A stretch of DNA of 64,000 nucleotides from Plantago major (Eukaryota; Streptophyta; Magnoliopsida; Lamiales; Plantaginaceae): assembly GCA_026545765.1 (NCBI GenBank), contig CM048843.1, forward strand, positions 11,555,501-11,619,500. Reading direction: 5' to 3'. Both the position numbers and the translations under genes were made by a program. Below the pieces are notes generated by a model. The model ran no database searches. It had not been told where the DNA came from and was given only the letters and a program-made list of their open reading frames with translations. Each line of letters begins with the position of its first letter. Within the stretch, counting starts at the first letter, position 1. Of this stretch, positions 11,670-22,979 are shown piece after piece.

Positions 11670-12415
11670 CCTCTAGAGGTGGCCCATACGGACTCAAGAG
11701 GTGGCTCCCACCAAATTTTGTGGCGTAGCACTTTGTTCCGCATGGCACTTAGCGACTATTCCAATAATCGTCATTCAGAGATGGCTCCTACAGACTCAAG
11801 AGGTGGCTCCCACCGCATTGTCAGTGTAGCACTTTGTTCCGCATGACACTTAGCGTCTATTCCAATAACCATTAGTCTTCTAGAGGTGGCCCCTACAGAC
11901 TCAAGAGGTGGCTCCACTGCATTGTCGGTGAAGCACTTTGTTTTGCATGGCACTTAGCGACTTCAGGTTTTTATCGTATAAAAGAATCTCTCTCATCTCG
12001 ATTTAGTTTCTCTTTTTGGTGTGATCTCATTAACTTAATCATTCATTAAATCATTACACGTGTTGTGGGTCAGTCCTCTAGAGGTGGCCCCTACTGCTCG
12101 AGAGGTGGCTCCCACCGCGATATGCGATGTAGCACTTCGTTCCGCATGGCACTTACAACTGCCCGGTTTGGAATGGATCAGTCCTCTAGAGGTGGCCCCT
12201 ACGGACTCGAGGGGTGGCTCCCACCACGATATAGCGATGTAGCACTTCGTTCCGCATGGCACTTACAACTGTCCAATGGTGGCTTAATTATGTAGGAACG
12301 GTCCTCTAGAGGTGGCGCCTACGAACTCGAGAGGTGGCCCCTACGAACTCGAGAGGTGGCTCCCACCGCGATATCGCGATGTAGCACTTCGTTTTGCATG
12401 GCACTTACAACCGTG
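11670..12415. repeat. Tandem repeat array, six units of about 105-120 bp
   Basis: Units share the order CTCTAGAGGTGGCCCCTAC, then a second GAGGTGGCTCCCACCGC, then GTAGCACTT(T/C)GTTCCGCA and CATGGCACTTA. Units begin near 11670, 11775, 11876, 12070, 12179 and 12300, with a non-repeat spacer at about 11965-12065. Each unit contains paired GAGGTGG and CCCACC words that could fold. The array lies inside the solo LTR. Confidence 0.8.
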
Positions 12416-12427
12416 CTAAAGTTCAGC

Positions 12428-12566
12428 ATGGACTCTTTTTACTCGAGGTTGCCACCCTCGTTTGGATCTCTTTTTACCCGAGGTTGCCACCCTCGTTTGG
12501 TTCTCTTTTTACGCGAGGTTGCCACCCTCGTTTGTACTCTTTTTAACGAGGTTGCCACCCTCGGTT
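12428..12566. repeat. Tandem repeat, four units of about 36 bp with a hairpin core
   Basis: Four copies of CTCTTTTTA followed by CGAGGTTGCCACCCTCG. The core is an inverted repeat (CGAGG with CCTCG) around a short loop. It follows directly after the larger array in the same solo LTR. Confidence 0.8.
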
Positions 12567-13805
12567 ATTATTATAATCATTGTTTTATTCGTAACACTTC
12601 CCTTTAATTGACAACAGTTAAATTTAGTGGAAATACTTTCATAGTGACAATCCAAATTGCCTCCTCGCATAATTTCATTCTCCATTTGGGGAAGGTTAAC
12701 CCTAGGGTCAAATCGCTTCCAAAATACTTCATTTACCCGTTTCAAGTCAGCTATAAATGTTTAGTTAAGTCCTTGAAGTTATTCGTATGATGAACTCTGA
12801 ATTTAAGTTTGGTTTGTAAAATCCCGATTTTGGCAGTTTGATAGTCCTTCATTGTAAAATACATTTCAGTAGTCTAACATTCTTAATTCTGGTTTTTCTA
12901 ATTTTTATATTCTAGCTTATTGTGTTTTCTATTCAAAACATATTTTTGAGTCTAAAACACATTCATAGGATGTCTCCTAAAAATTATCTAGCTAGACTGT
13001 TCATGCAGTGAGCAATGATGGTAAAATATTCTCGAAATATTTCATAGAACTCCAAATATCCTAATTCTTATTGTAAATTATTCAAATCTCATGTGTCATT
13101 CATTTATTAGAGATTTAGGTCAATTTGATCACTTTAAAGAAGGATTATAGTGGTTTTACTAACAGTACCCTGTTCTGTCAACATTTCAAATGTGGAATCT
13201 TTCGCGAATTTTAATTGATTCATTAAACATCATTTTAGCCTCATTCCTAATCTCAGAGATGAAAGATAATGTTGTACATGTCTAGTTAAATTCTCAATTA
13301 CAACAAAAGAATGAAACTATTTATTTTGCATTTTACAAAACCAGGGCAGATTGCTTACGGGATTTGGGAATTTTCAAGATTTGAGCTTATTCTACTTCAA
13401 AATCAACATGCAATCCATTAGATGAGTTACCCAGTTGATTGTGAGGCCATATTACTCAATTATGTTAGTTTTGAAGAGAATAATCATCAAAAACATGTGC
13501 ATGCATCAAGATTAAAAACTAGTTTTAGAAGAACATTTTTAACCCACCTTAACACTTTTCTTCTTAAAGTTTTGGATCAATTCTTTCTCCACTTCGAAAT
13601 TTGCTTGACAAATTGAGTTCCTAGCAAGTTTTGAATGGACTAAGATGTGTTAGAGAGTGAAAAGAGTGAAAAGGATGAAATAGAAGAATAAGAAAAATGA
13701 ATGGGAATGATTTCATTACCTTCTAACTTCTTTGTTGTAGCTTGATCATGAATGAGATGTATCATTAGCTTTCTCATGTTGAGAGGATAAGGAATATGTA
13801 GTTAC

Positions 13806-14987
13806 AAGTCTAGTCTCTGATACAATGCATAGTTCCGTTGACACTACAGGACAAAAAATATAGTACAATGCATTTAATGCACGGACAGAGATGTCTGAGT
13901 AAAAGCAACGACAACTTCTGAGAAGAAGACAAATCCTGCTACAGTACTATACACACAGATATCGATAGTTTGAATTTGAGCCTAACGGATACTATTCAAA
14001 CGGCACTCAAATCCATCTATAAATATCAACACTTAGACAGCTTGAGAGATACATACGACACATTGCATACGCTGAAACATAGAACTCTGAACATCCTACT
14101 CTCTCAAAGCAACTTACTTATTATCAAAGCTTTCTGTTGCGACTAAAGCTTGTGATCTTGAGTAAACACTGAAGTTCTAAGTGTCCTGATCCTAAACAAG
14201 CAAAGCTATCTGTGAAGGAGTTGAATCAAAAGATCAACTATCTGAGATTCATTCTCTTGAACAGATTTCATAAGACTTGGGTCAGTAAAATCGAACAAGA
14301 TACCATACGCTGCAAAGTGTATTAAGTAACTTAGTTCACAGAGCTATCTGAATAACTGAAAAGTTATTAAGACGCTCATCTGACAATTCAAACCGAAACC
14401 AACACCAAAACTGGCGTGGAGTACAGGAAGTACTTAGTCTGAAAAATCAGGGAATAACTCCAAGGTTACCGGAGTATAGGAAGTACTTGATTTGGAAAAC
14501 TAAGGAATAACTCCAAGGTTATTGAGTATAGGAAGTACTTAGCTTGGGAAGCTAGGAAATAACTCAAAGGTTTCTGAGTATAGGAAGTACTTGACTGAAG
14601 AAGCTAGGGAATAACTCAGGGGGAACATTTGGTTGGGAACCAATTGTTCAGAATCTTAGAATAGGATTTTTGTAAGGTTATCTCAATTATCTGTTCTAGT
14701 GAATTCTAGGTCTCTGATAGACCGAAGTGGATTAGTTGGAGGATTACGCCACCTCCAGATACCACTATACTTGCTGTGTCATTTACATTTCTGTATTTAT
14801 ACTTCAGGAACACACACACACTTATTAACTGTTTCTACACTTATCTACATTAAGTCTTCCGCACTCTGATTCTAAGTATCAGATATCCATTCAGATATCT
14901 GAGAAACATTTGTTATCCAAAAGTTTTAAAAGACTATTCACCCCCCCCCCCCTCTAGTCTTTTACTTTGCCGTTATCTGGACCAACA
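13806..14987 (+). repeat. 5' LTR of the outer Sirevirus, incomplete
   Basis: Corresponds to the 3' two-thirds of the full 1.66-kb LTR at 42175-43838. It includes a set of four related units of about 58 bp (TATAGGAAGTACTTG ... GGAATAACTC) near 14415-14615 and a long C run near 14941. It ends at CCAACA directly before the primer-binding site. Confidence 0.85.
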
Positions 14988-14989
14988 AG

Positions 14990-15001
14990 TGGTATCAGAG
15001 C
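14990..15001 (+). promoter_or_regulatory. Primer-binding site of the outer Sirevirus
   Basis: TGGTATCAGAGC is complementary to the 3' end of plant initiator tRNA-Met. It lies two bases after the LTR end. It is the usual minus-strand priming site of Ty1/copia elements and fixes the orientation as plus. Confidence 0.9.
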
Positions 15002-15083
15002 AGGAGGTTCACCAGCCTTCTGCATTGAACCTAGATCCCTAGATAGGTGAAGGAACTTTGTCCAGTTTTGAGGACTATTTAAT

Positions 15084-16762
15084 TTGTGTGTTAAGTGTGC
15101 AGGTATGTCTCTGAGTGATGCACCAGTTCTCAAACCAGAGAACTACGAGAAATGGAAAAATAACATGATGCTTCACCTTGAAGCCATAAGTGACGAGATG
15201 ATCGAAGTAATAAAGAATGACCCAATAGTCATTCAACAACTTAAGCAAGTCATGGAGGTTTCAAGTGGAAGAGACAGAGATCAAAGCGAAGGATCTTCAC
15301 AAACAGATGCGTCAACTAGTGGAAGATCTACTGGTCACGTTATTTACGAAGCCAGAGAACTCGGACATCGGAAGATGCCAAGAGGAATCGTCTGGATGGT
15401 CAAGCTCGTAACATCATCATCGATCAACACCAGAGCACATACGATTATGCGTATGGGGTGCTAAAGCGGCGAAAGTTGCCTGGCAACTGATTGAAGAAAT
15501 CTGTGCCGGAACTGAGAAAACCAAGGAAAACAAGTTCGAAGTTCTAAAGTTGAAATTTTAAAATTTCAAACAAGGTCCCATTGAAACTTTGGAAGAACTT
15601 GATTTCAGATTTACCACTCTTATGAGTGATATGGCGACTTGTGGAAAGCAATAGATACTCTCAGTCAGAGAAGATTAAGACTATTGTCAGAAGTCTTAAC
15701 CACAACTGGGAGCATACTAAATTCTTTTATTTCAACCAAGGTATGCCAAATATCACTCCAGTGGAACTTTTCTCTCATCTTGCTCTTTATGACTATGAGA
15801 CAACTCGGAGAGAACAAACAAGCTGAAAAGTTGCGAATGTTGCTCTAGTTAATCAAGAAACTTGAAAGAAGAAAAGCAAGGAGGAGGCGAGGATGCTCTT
15901 GCCGCAAAGCAAATGAGTAAATTTGTCGATCGAGAAATTGAGAGAAGAAAAGCGAAGAGAAGCCGAGAAAGCATCTGGCTCAAACTATCACCGATCAAAA
16001 TATGCGAGCTCATTTGAACAAGCCCATTTCGAGAAAGCATCATGTCTTGAGGAAGCGAAATTGGAAGCGATATCTGTTTCTATTGTCGGAAACAGCCACT
16101 TCAAGAAGGATTGTCCTGCCCTCAACAAACTAAGGACAGGTGACAAGAAAGAAAGAAGAATCTTCAGAAGAAGCCAGAAAGCTTTGTTAACTGAAGAAAG
16201 AAAGAAAATCCAGATTCAACTGGATGCTCTAGACGTTGAGACAGATTCTGAAGATGACAATTCAGATGATTCAACCCTACCATCACCAGAATTATGTGGA
16301 GTTACTCATGACATAATCGACTTCGGCCTCAAGAAGAATGAAATGTGTGGAGTTGCTGAAATTGATGGACCAGACATCTCCAACATAGAAAAATGTATTA
16401 TGGCTGATGAGGTAACACATACTTCTTGCTACACTTATGAAAGTGATGAAGAGGAAATAAAAAATCTAGAAAATCTCAGGAAAGAACTTGACATCTATGA
16501 AAGAGAATTTCTAATGATTCGAGCTAGAGCCGAAAACCTTGAAGAAGAAAAGAATTCTCTTGAAAAGGAAAATTCTCAATTAGTTAAAGATTCTGAGAGA
16601 AAGGATCTTTGTCAAAACGCATTTCTCAAAGCTCGATATCCGAGGCTAAAAAGTCACATGAAGAAGCAATGGTCGAAGTTCGAAAGAATTATGAAAATCT
16701 TCTTCCGAAAACAAGGAACTCAAGAAGAAATAACTATCTTTTCAATCTTATGCCAAAGCTAG
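15084..16762 (+). pseudogene. Sirevirus gag region (outer copy), broken
   Basis: Starts MCVKCAGMSLSDAPVLKPEN followed by YEKWKNNMMLHLEA, the N-terminal gag block of copia elements. Later come a basic linker, a remnant of a CCHC-type zinc knuckle (SHFKKDCP) and a Glu/Lys-rich coiled coil (residues like LDIYEREFLMIRARAENLEE). Coiled-coil gag extensions are typical of Sireviruses. The reading frame is interrupted several times, so it is treated as a fossil. Confidence 0.8.
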
Positions 16763-17606
16763 TGACACTTCATCAAGTACAATCTTACTTAAGAGATCCT
16801 TCAGAAAAGAAAGGACTTGGGCTGAATACTCAGACAGATTGTTCTATTACTCTGAAAAAGAGTAAGGAGAAGAGAACATTTGTAAGTACTCAGCAAGACG
16901 GTTCCCATGCAATCTATAGTATTGGTGAAAAGACAAAGATTGTTGACAAAGGAAAGGCAGTTGCGACTAGACCTTTGTGGGAAAAACAAGTCAAAAACAA
17001 AACTGATGGGTATGTCTCTGAAAAGAAACACAACACTGAAAAGTGTAAACACCCACAGTGCTATGTCTCTGAAAAAGGTAGAATTGCAGGAGCTGGCAAA
17101 TTCTCCCATGTCACTTTTTCTGGAAAGAAATTGGATCAACCAGAGACTAGCAAAGCTGCTGAGAAAAGATCTCAGATATTGTATTCTATGAAGGAAGTAA
17201 GAGAACACCTCCTACTGATGAACTCTCAGAAAAGTTCAAAGAACTATTACTGAGGGATACTAAAGAAGAATCCCCAGAAAGGAAAAACATCGTTATGGAA
17301 AGTGAGGATGACTCTGACGTAGAAAAGCTTGAAAAGCTTAGTAACAACAAGATGACTCACAAACATGATGAGGAATTTCCTATGAGTTTTCCAAAAATGG
17401 AACAGGTTACTGAGAACCTTCATCATGGAGAGGTATCTGAAAATAAGAATGCTGAAATGCATGTCTCAGATATCTCTAACATCGAAAAGTGTCGATATCC
17501 ATGACATTTCTCATGTCGATATCTTAGATCTTGAAAAGTATCAAATCAAAATCCTAGTGATTCACATTCAGATCACCTGGATATTGATCCTACTAGCACT
17601 AAACCT

Positions 17607-19258
17607 TTGATGAAATGGATCAAAGATCATCCTACAAAGGATATAATTGGACCAATTAATCAGGGTGTTAGGACTAGGAGAGCAATAGTGAAAATCGATT
17701 CTCTCTTTGGATGTTTCATCTCGAATATTGAACCTAAAAGTATAGAAGAAGCATTAGGAGACCAAGATCGGATCTCGCAATGCAAGAAGAGTTGGATCAA
17801 TTTGAGAAACAGCAGTCCGAAACTAGTTCCATTTATAGAAGGAACATCTGTGATTGGAACTAAGTGGGTTTTCAGAAACAAAATGAATGAAACTGGTGAA
17901 ATAACCAGAAACAAAGCAAGATTGGTTGCCAAGGGATTCACTCAGACTGAAGGCTTAGATTTTGACGAGTCATATGCACCAGTTGCCAGATTGGATGCAA
18001 TAAGACTCTTTCTAGCCTTTGACTCATAAAAATTTCAAAGTTTATCAGATGGATGTCAAAAGCGCATTCCTAAATGGTGAACTTGCAGAAGAAGTTTATG
18101 TTGAGCAACCACCTGGCTTTGAAGTTTCCTCAGAAAGTAGAATGGTCTATAAATTACAGAAAGCTCTGTATGGACTGAAACAGGCTCCAAGAGCATGGTA
18201 TGACACTTTGGTCAAATACCTTCTAGAAAGTGGTTTCAAGAAAGGTGAAGTTGATAAAACTTTATTTACCTTGAATCATGATGGGAAACTACTCTTAGTT
18301 CAAGTATATGTTGATGACATTATATTTGGATCTAAGGACAAGCAACTTTGTAATGACTTTGCAAATCTCATGAAAAGCAAGTTTGAGATGAGCATGATGG
18401 GAGAAATGAATTATTTCCTAGGATTGCAAGTCAAGCAACTCAATGATGGAATATTCATTAGTCAAACAAAGTATGCAAAAGACATGCTCACAAAATTCAA
18501 TCTTAAGCCTTCTGAAAAGAATGCTAAGATACCTATGAGCATTGGAACCAAAATGACCTATACTGAATCAGATAAGAGTTTTGAAGAACATAAGTATAGG
18601 AAATTGATAGGTTCACTACTTTACATCACTGCAAGTAGACCTGATATTCAATATGCTGTTGGAGTATGTGCTAGATTTCAGACAAATCCAATGCAAACAC
18701 ACTACAACATTGCTATGAAAATATTAAGGTATGTGAAGGGTACAGTAGATGTAGGACTGTGGTATCCTAAAGAAAGTGAATTGAGTTTAATTGGGTACTC
18801 GATGTCGATTATCTTTGGATCATTGCTTGATAGGAAAAGCACCTCAGGAACTTGTCAGTTTCTGGGCACTAGACTTATCTCATGGTTTAGCAAGAAGCAA
18901 AACTCAATTGCAACTTCTACCACAGGCTGAATATATTGTTGCTGGTTGTTGTGCAACACAAATTCTGTGGATACAACAACAACTTAAAGACTATGGACTC
19001 GATGAGAAGAAAACTCCCATTTTCTGTGACAACACAAGTGCTATTGCGATTACGCAGAATCCTAAATTTCATGCCAGAACAAAGCACATTGATGTTAGAC
19101 ATCACTTCATCAGAGACCATGTTGAAAAAGGCAATATAGAGATACTCAAGATTGGGACTGAAGACCAACTTGCAGATATCTTCACTAAGCCACTACAAGA
19201 AAGTAGATTCTTAGCCTTAAGACATAGTCTTGGACTAATGGAACTACCAATGAACTGA
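17607..19258 (+). pseudogene. Sirevirus reverse transcriptase and RNase H (outer copy), broken
   Basis: Encodes the copia RT core with [50 protein letters not shown] and the catalytic YVDDIIFGS. The RNase H and C-terminal copia block LADIFTKPLQESRF follows. Gene order RT then RNase H marks Ty1/copia. A recognisable integrase core was not seen in this copy, unlike the inner one. Several interruptions. Confidence 0.88.
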
Positions 19259-19264
19259 AAAAGT

Positions 19265-19490
19265 TCAGGTATCTGGAACGGGCATCCAGAAAAGAGGTAT
19301 CTGGAACAGGCATCCAGAAAAGAGAGAAGAAGTATCTGGAACGGGCATCCAGAAAAGAGGTATCTGGAACGGGTATCCAGAAAAGAGAAAAGAGGTATCT
19401 GGAACGGGTATCCAGAAAAGAGAGAAGAGGTATCTGGAACGGGTATCCAGAAAAGAGAGAAGAGGTATCTGGAACGAGAACCCAGAAGTA
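19265..19490 (+). repeat. Tandem repeat spacer downstream of pol
   Basis: About seven copies of a 29-35 bp unit, GGTATCTGGAACGGGCATCC followed by AGAAAAGAG, directly after the pol stop region. The inner element has the mirror-image array at 31265-31490. Copy number and unit length differ between the two elements. Confidence 0.85.
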
Positions 19491-20187
19491 AAAAAGGCTA
19501 AAGAGTAAAAAGATAGCTTAAGATCTCTGAGACGGGAACTCAGATATCTGAATCATTCTATGAACGGGGAACACAAAAGAGAATAGTATAACTATCTGCA
19601 GTCAACTACTCTCTTGAATCTCGCACTATTTCTATTTTGATGAAAAACTTGGGAAAATCCTAAGTATAAGACAAATTCAGATGCGAACAGTGTCCTTGCT
19701 CCAACAGAATTGTGATTTAGATAGCTATTAGCCAAAATTCATTAAATGGGCACAATTACATTTGTTGATTGTGATCATTGCTGGAGAAGCAATGGTGACC
19801 CTTGATGAATTCAAGCGCTTGATCTGAACGGCAGAAATTAATTTACAGTAAATAGTGGACTGTTGACATTCAGACATGGCCCACTAAGCATTTAATGCCG
19901 AACTAGCTTTTGCTCACGCCTGTTTGCAAATCACAGATACGTATACACAAAATCAATTTGTATGTATTTGTGCATTGAGATTCACTTGCTATATATATAG
20001 GATTTTGGCAAATGAAATCACTTTTGCCTAATCCAAATTTCAACTTGCATCAAAACAAAGAAAAACCTTCTCCTAATCCTCTGCAACTTCTCTAAAATCT
20101 CGCATTTCTTGATTAAGTTTTTACGAAAAGAATCACTCAATCGAATCTCTTTCAAACACAAGCTTCAAATCCTTACTATATAAAGAA

Positions 20188-22974
20188 ATGGCCTCCAAGA
20201 ACACTTCTACACGAAATCCCAATCCTCCATTTGCAGCTGAAAAGCAAGCACCAGAGTTATTGTTAACAATCAATCGGTAGGAGCTTTCAATCGACCATTG
20301 GACTTCAAGTCTGACGGAATGATTTGGGGTGGTGCCATGGTTGAGGAATACCTCACGGTGGAATAGAGAACCAAGTCGATGAAGCTAATTCTTGACATGC
20401 TTGAAAAGGCACATATCAAGGGCTTTGTATCCGCCGCCTAGTGGAATTTCATCACTTGATGTGTTGAATTTTACAACAACTGGATTATTTCCATGTATCC
20501 GAAGGCACTGAAATAGTGTCTATCAAAACCTCAGTCCAAGGAAAGGAAATACTTCTGGACTTAACAACTTTCTGTAAGTTGTTTGATGTTCAAAATCTTG
20601 GAAAGGATTTTGAAATAAACACCAAGGATGAGGAACTCCTTGAAGGTGTTAAAGAACTTTATGATGATGTGTGATCTTGACAAATCGATACACCCACGAA
20701 GTTCAAACTTGTCGACATCCGAACCGACATCTGTTGGTTCACTTTGGGATGTCCGCTTGCATTCTTCACAGATGCTTTGATGGTCTACAAGGAGGTGTTG
20801 ACAGATAAGCCAAGAACGATGGATCATGATGTTCTTCTTTGAATCAACAAGAAAAAGGCCGGAAAACCCTTTCAAGCTGGGGAAAGTACGCCTTCATGAA
20901 ATTTGTGAAGAAGATTCAAGGCTTCGAGCCTAAGATTGTTAAAGGACTAGCTGAGCCAAAGGCCATAGTAGGATATGGTCTGAAGATATGCTACTTGCTG
21001 GAAAAGCTTGGCATTGAGCTCAGAGAGACGGCTGAAATAGCCAACAGTAACTTACTCTACAAGTATGAGTATACAAATCTGATGAAAAAGGTTACTGGGT
21101 CTCAGAAAGGTCCTAAGAAGAGAAAATCTGAAAAGATATCCGAAGAAAAGGTTGCGACCAAGAAGCCCAGAAATTCAAGAAATAAGTCTCGGCAAATCAA
21201 AAGACACACCCAAAGAGGTTGTCAATTCTCGAAATCTGAGACATGGCGGATGAACTCATCAATGCCGCAAAAGAGTTATCACTCATCGAACAAGTAGACT
21301 CAAAGAAGAGAAAGTGCTTTCGAAATGTTGCGACTAATGCGTAAAGCCTTCGATGAACTCATGAATCTTGCCAAAAGTGGTGAAAACACCAAGCCCCATC
21401 TGCGTAAAACCGCAGGAATAATGGACCAATCAGTTCCCAATGCTGATGAGAGCTCTGACGATGAAGATGATGAACTAGTCATCTCTCAAGTCCTAGAAAA
21501 ATCAAAGAGGGCTAAGGTTACTGAACAAGTAACTGGTGATAAGGTATCTGAAGAAGAACTTACACCACAGGTTGCTGAACCTATAGCAAAGGTTGTTGGT
21601 GCAAACACATCATCAGGGAATGACTCTCTTGCACAACTTCACAAAGCCCTGATGAGTGGTATCTTAGTATTGGCAGATGCTGATGGAAATGCCACATCTA
21701 AGAATCTGGAAGAACATTCTCTCGATCAATCTTCCGCCTGCAACCACAACAACCACAAACACAACAACCACAACAGCCACAAGTGGTTGATGAAATGGTA
21801 AATGAACTCCATTTTGAAATACCAAGACAAAGATGTCTTTGAAGAAAATCTCAGAATTGGCGGGTTCCCAACTCAATGAGAGGGATCAAACTGAGACATC
21901 TACTCAGAATGATCAACCAGGGGAGGCAACTGAGTTGCATACTCAGGGAAGGTGTGAAGTACCAGAAACTTCAAACAAAGAAACTGAACTGGGACAAGAC
22001 GACCAATGTATAGAAAGGTCACAAGTTCCAGAGACCAATCAGCCTGAAACTGCTCGGGTAAATGACTGGTTTAACTCTTACCTTGTGAAAATTTTTATAC
22101 TTATCTTGTTACCTTACAAGAATCTCTTTGTTACAGGCTGAGTTAGAAACGGAAAAACAAGAGGAAGCTGAAAAGCTTACCTCAGATACTGAAAAAGAGG
22201 TTCCTTCAACCTCAACTCTTGAGAAATCTGAGCCTGTGCCACAGGTAAATAATTCTTAAAGAGAACTAATTTTTCAGTAAAAATGTTTGAATGCTCATTA
22301 ATGATAAATGTTTCTAACAGGCTCCAACTGAGATGGAAGAAGATAAGGCAGAAATGCCAGAGACAAACCCAGAAACCAATAAGGTTTCTGAAGCACACAT
22401 CACTGAGCTTTCATACTTGAAGGTATATAAAAATCAGTGATAAGTACTCTTCATCCTGGGTTATCTTAAAACTTCTTCTAAATTATTCAATACTATCTAC
22501 TTACAGGCTCAATCAGAAGTAGAAGTGCAAAGGGACAAAGTTGCGACATCCCCTGCACCTATGGAAATTGATGAGGCATCAAGGCCTTCATCACAAGAAA
22601 AGATTCCAGAGACTGCACAAGTCTCTGAGAGACAAGTATCTGAGCCTCCCATGGAGGTAATTGACCTCTCAGATATCTGACTTGTCACTTAAAGTTCTTC
22701 TTGATAAAATTTCCTAAGTATTGTGATAATGTTAATTATCAGGTTCAAGAAAGAAAGGTTGATGAGGACCAGACTTCCAAGTCTTCACCTCACCACAAGA
22801 TATCTGAGACACCAATTGTCCCAGTAGAACAAGTATCTGAGCCTGATGTTCATACTCAGGTAACTCAGAAACTAAACTACATTTCTACTCAGATATCTAC
22901 CAAAGTTTTGAAACTCACTCAAAACTCCTTCTTTCAGGCTCAAACAGATGCAAAGCAGGTTCCCATTGAAGAAA
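20188..22974 (+). pseudogene. Third (env-position) region of the outer Sirevirus, 5' part
   Basis: Begins at ATGGCCTCCAAGAACAC and lies between the tandem-repeat spacer and the inner insertion. A CTATATATATAGG motif at about 19988-20000 lies some 190 bases upstream of the ATG, so independent transcription is possible. The 5' half encodes a globular-looking, Lys-rich segment of unknown function with several interruptions. From 22050 on there is a row of short exon-like segments separated by five GT-AG introns of 76-86 bases, described separately. Env-position ORFs are known in Sireviruses, but I see no proven signal peptide, fusion peptide or membrane segment here, so calling it an envelope is not supported by the sequence alone. 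Confidence 0.65.
22137..22859 (+). other. Row of symmetric exon modules in the Sirevirus third region
   Basis: Intron-like intervals at 22058-22136, 22245-22320, 22423-22506, 22657-22742 and 22860-22937 all start GT and end AG. The four exons they enclose (22137-22244, 22321-22422, 22507-22656, 22743-22859) are 108, 102, 150 and 117 bases, all multiples of three. Each begins with GCT or GTT after a pyrimidine-rich acceptor and ends CAG, AAG or GAG. Encoded residues are Glu/Pro/Ser/Thr-rich and low complexity (for example EKEVPSTSTLEKSEPVPQ). Any module could be skipped without changing frame. That they are spliced is inferred. Confidence 0.65.
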
Positions 22975-22979
22975 CAAGG

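Noticed and set aside
11670-12566. CRISPR-like array
   Set aside because: Units are head-to-tail repeats without unique spacers, in a plant LTR.
16801-17208. Minus-strand frames opposite the Sirevirus gag and pol
   Set aside because: Mirror translations of the sense coding sequence, rich in Phe/Ser/Leu, with no conservation argument.
20188-22974. True envelope glycoprotein
   Set aside because: No visible signal peptide, fusion peptide, cysteine pattern or membrane anchor; only the position after pol suggests env.
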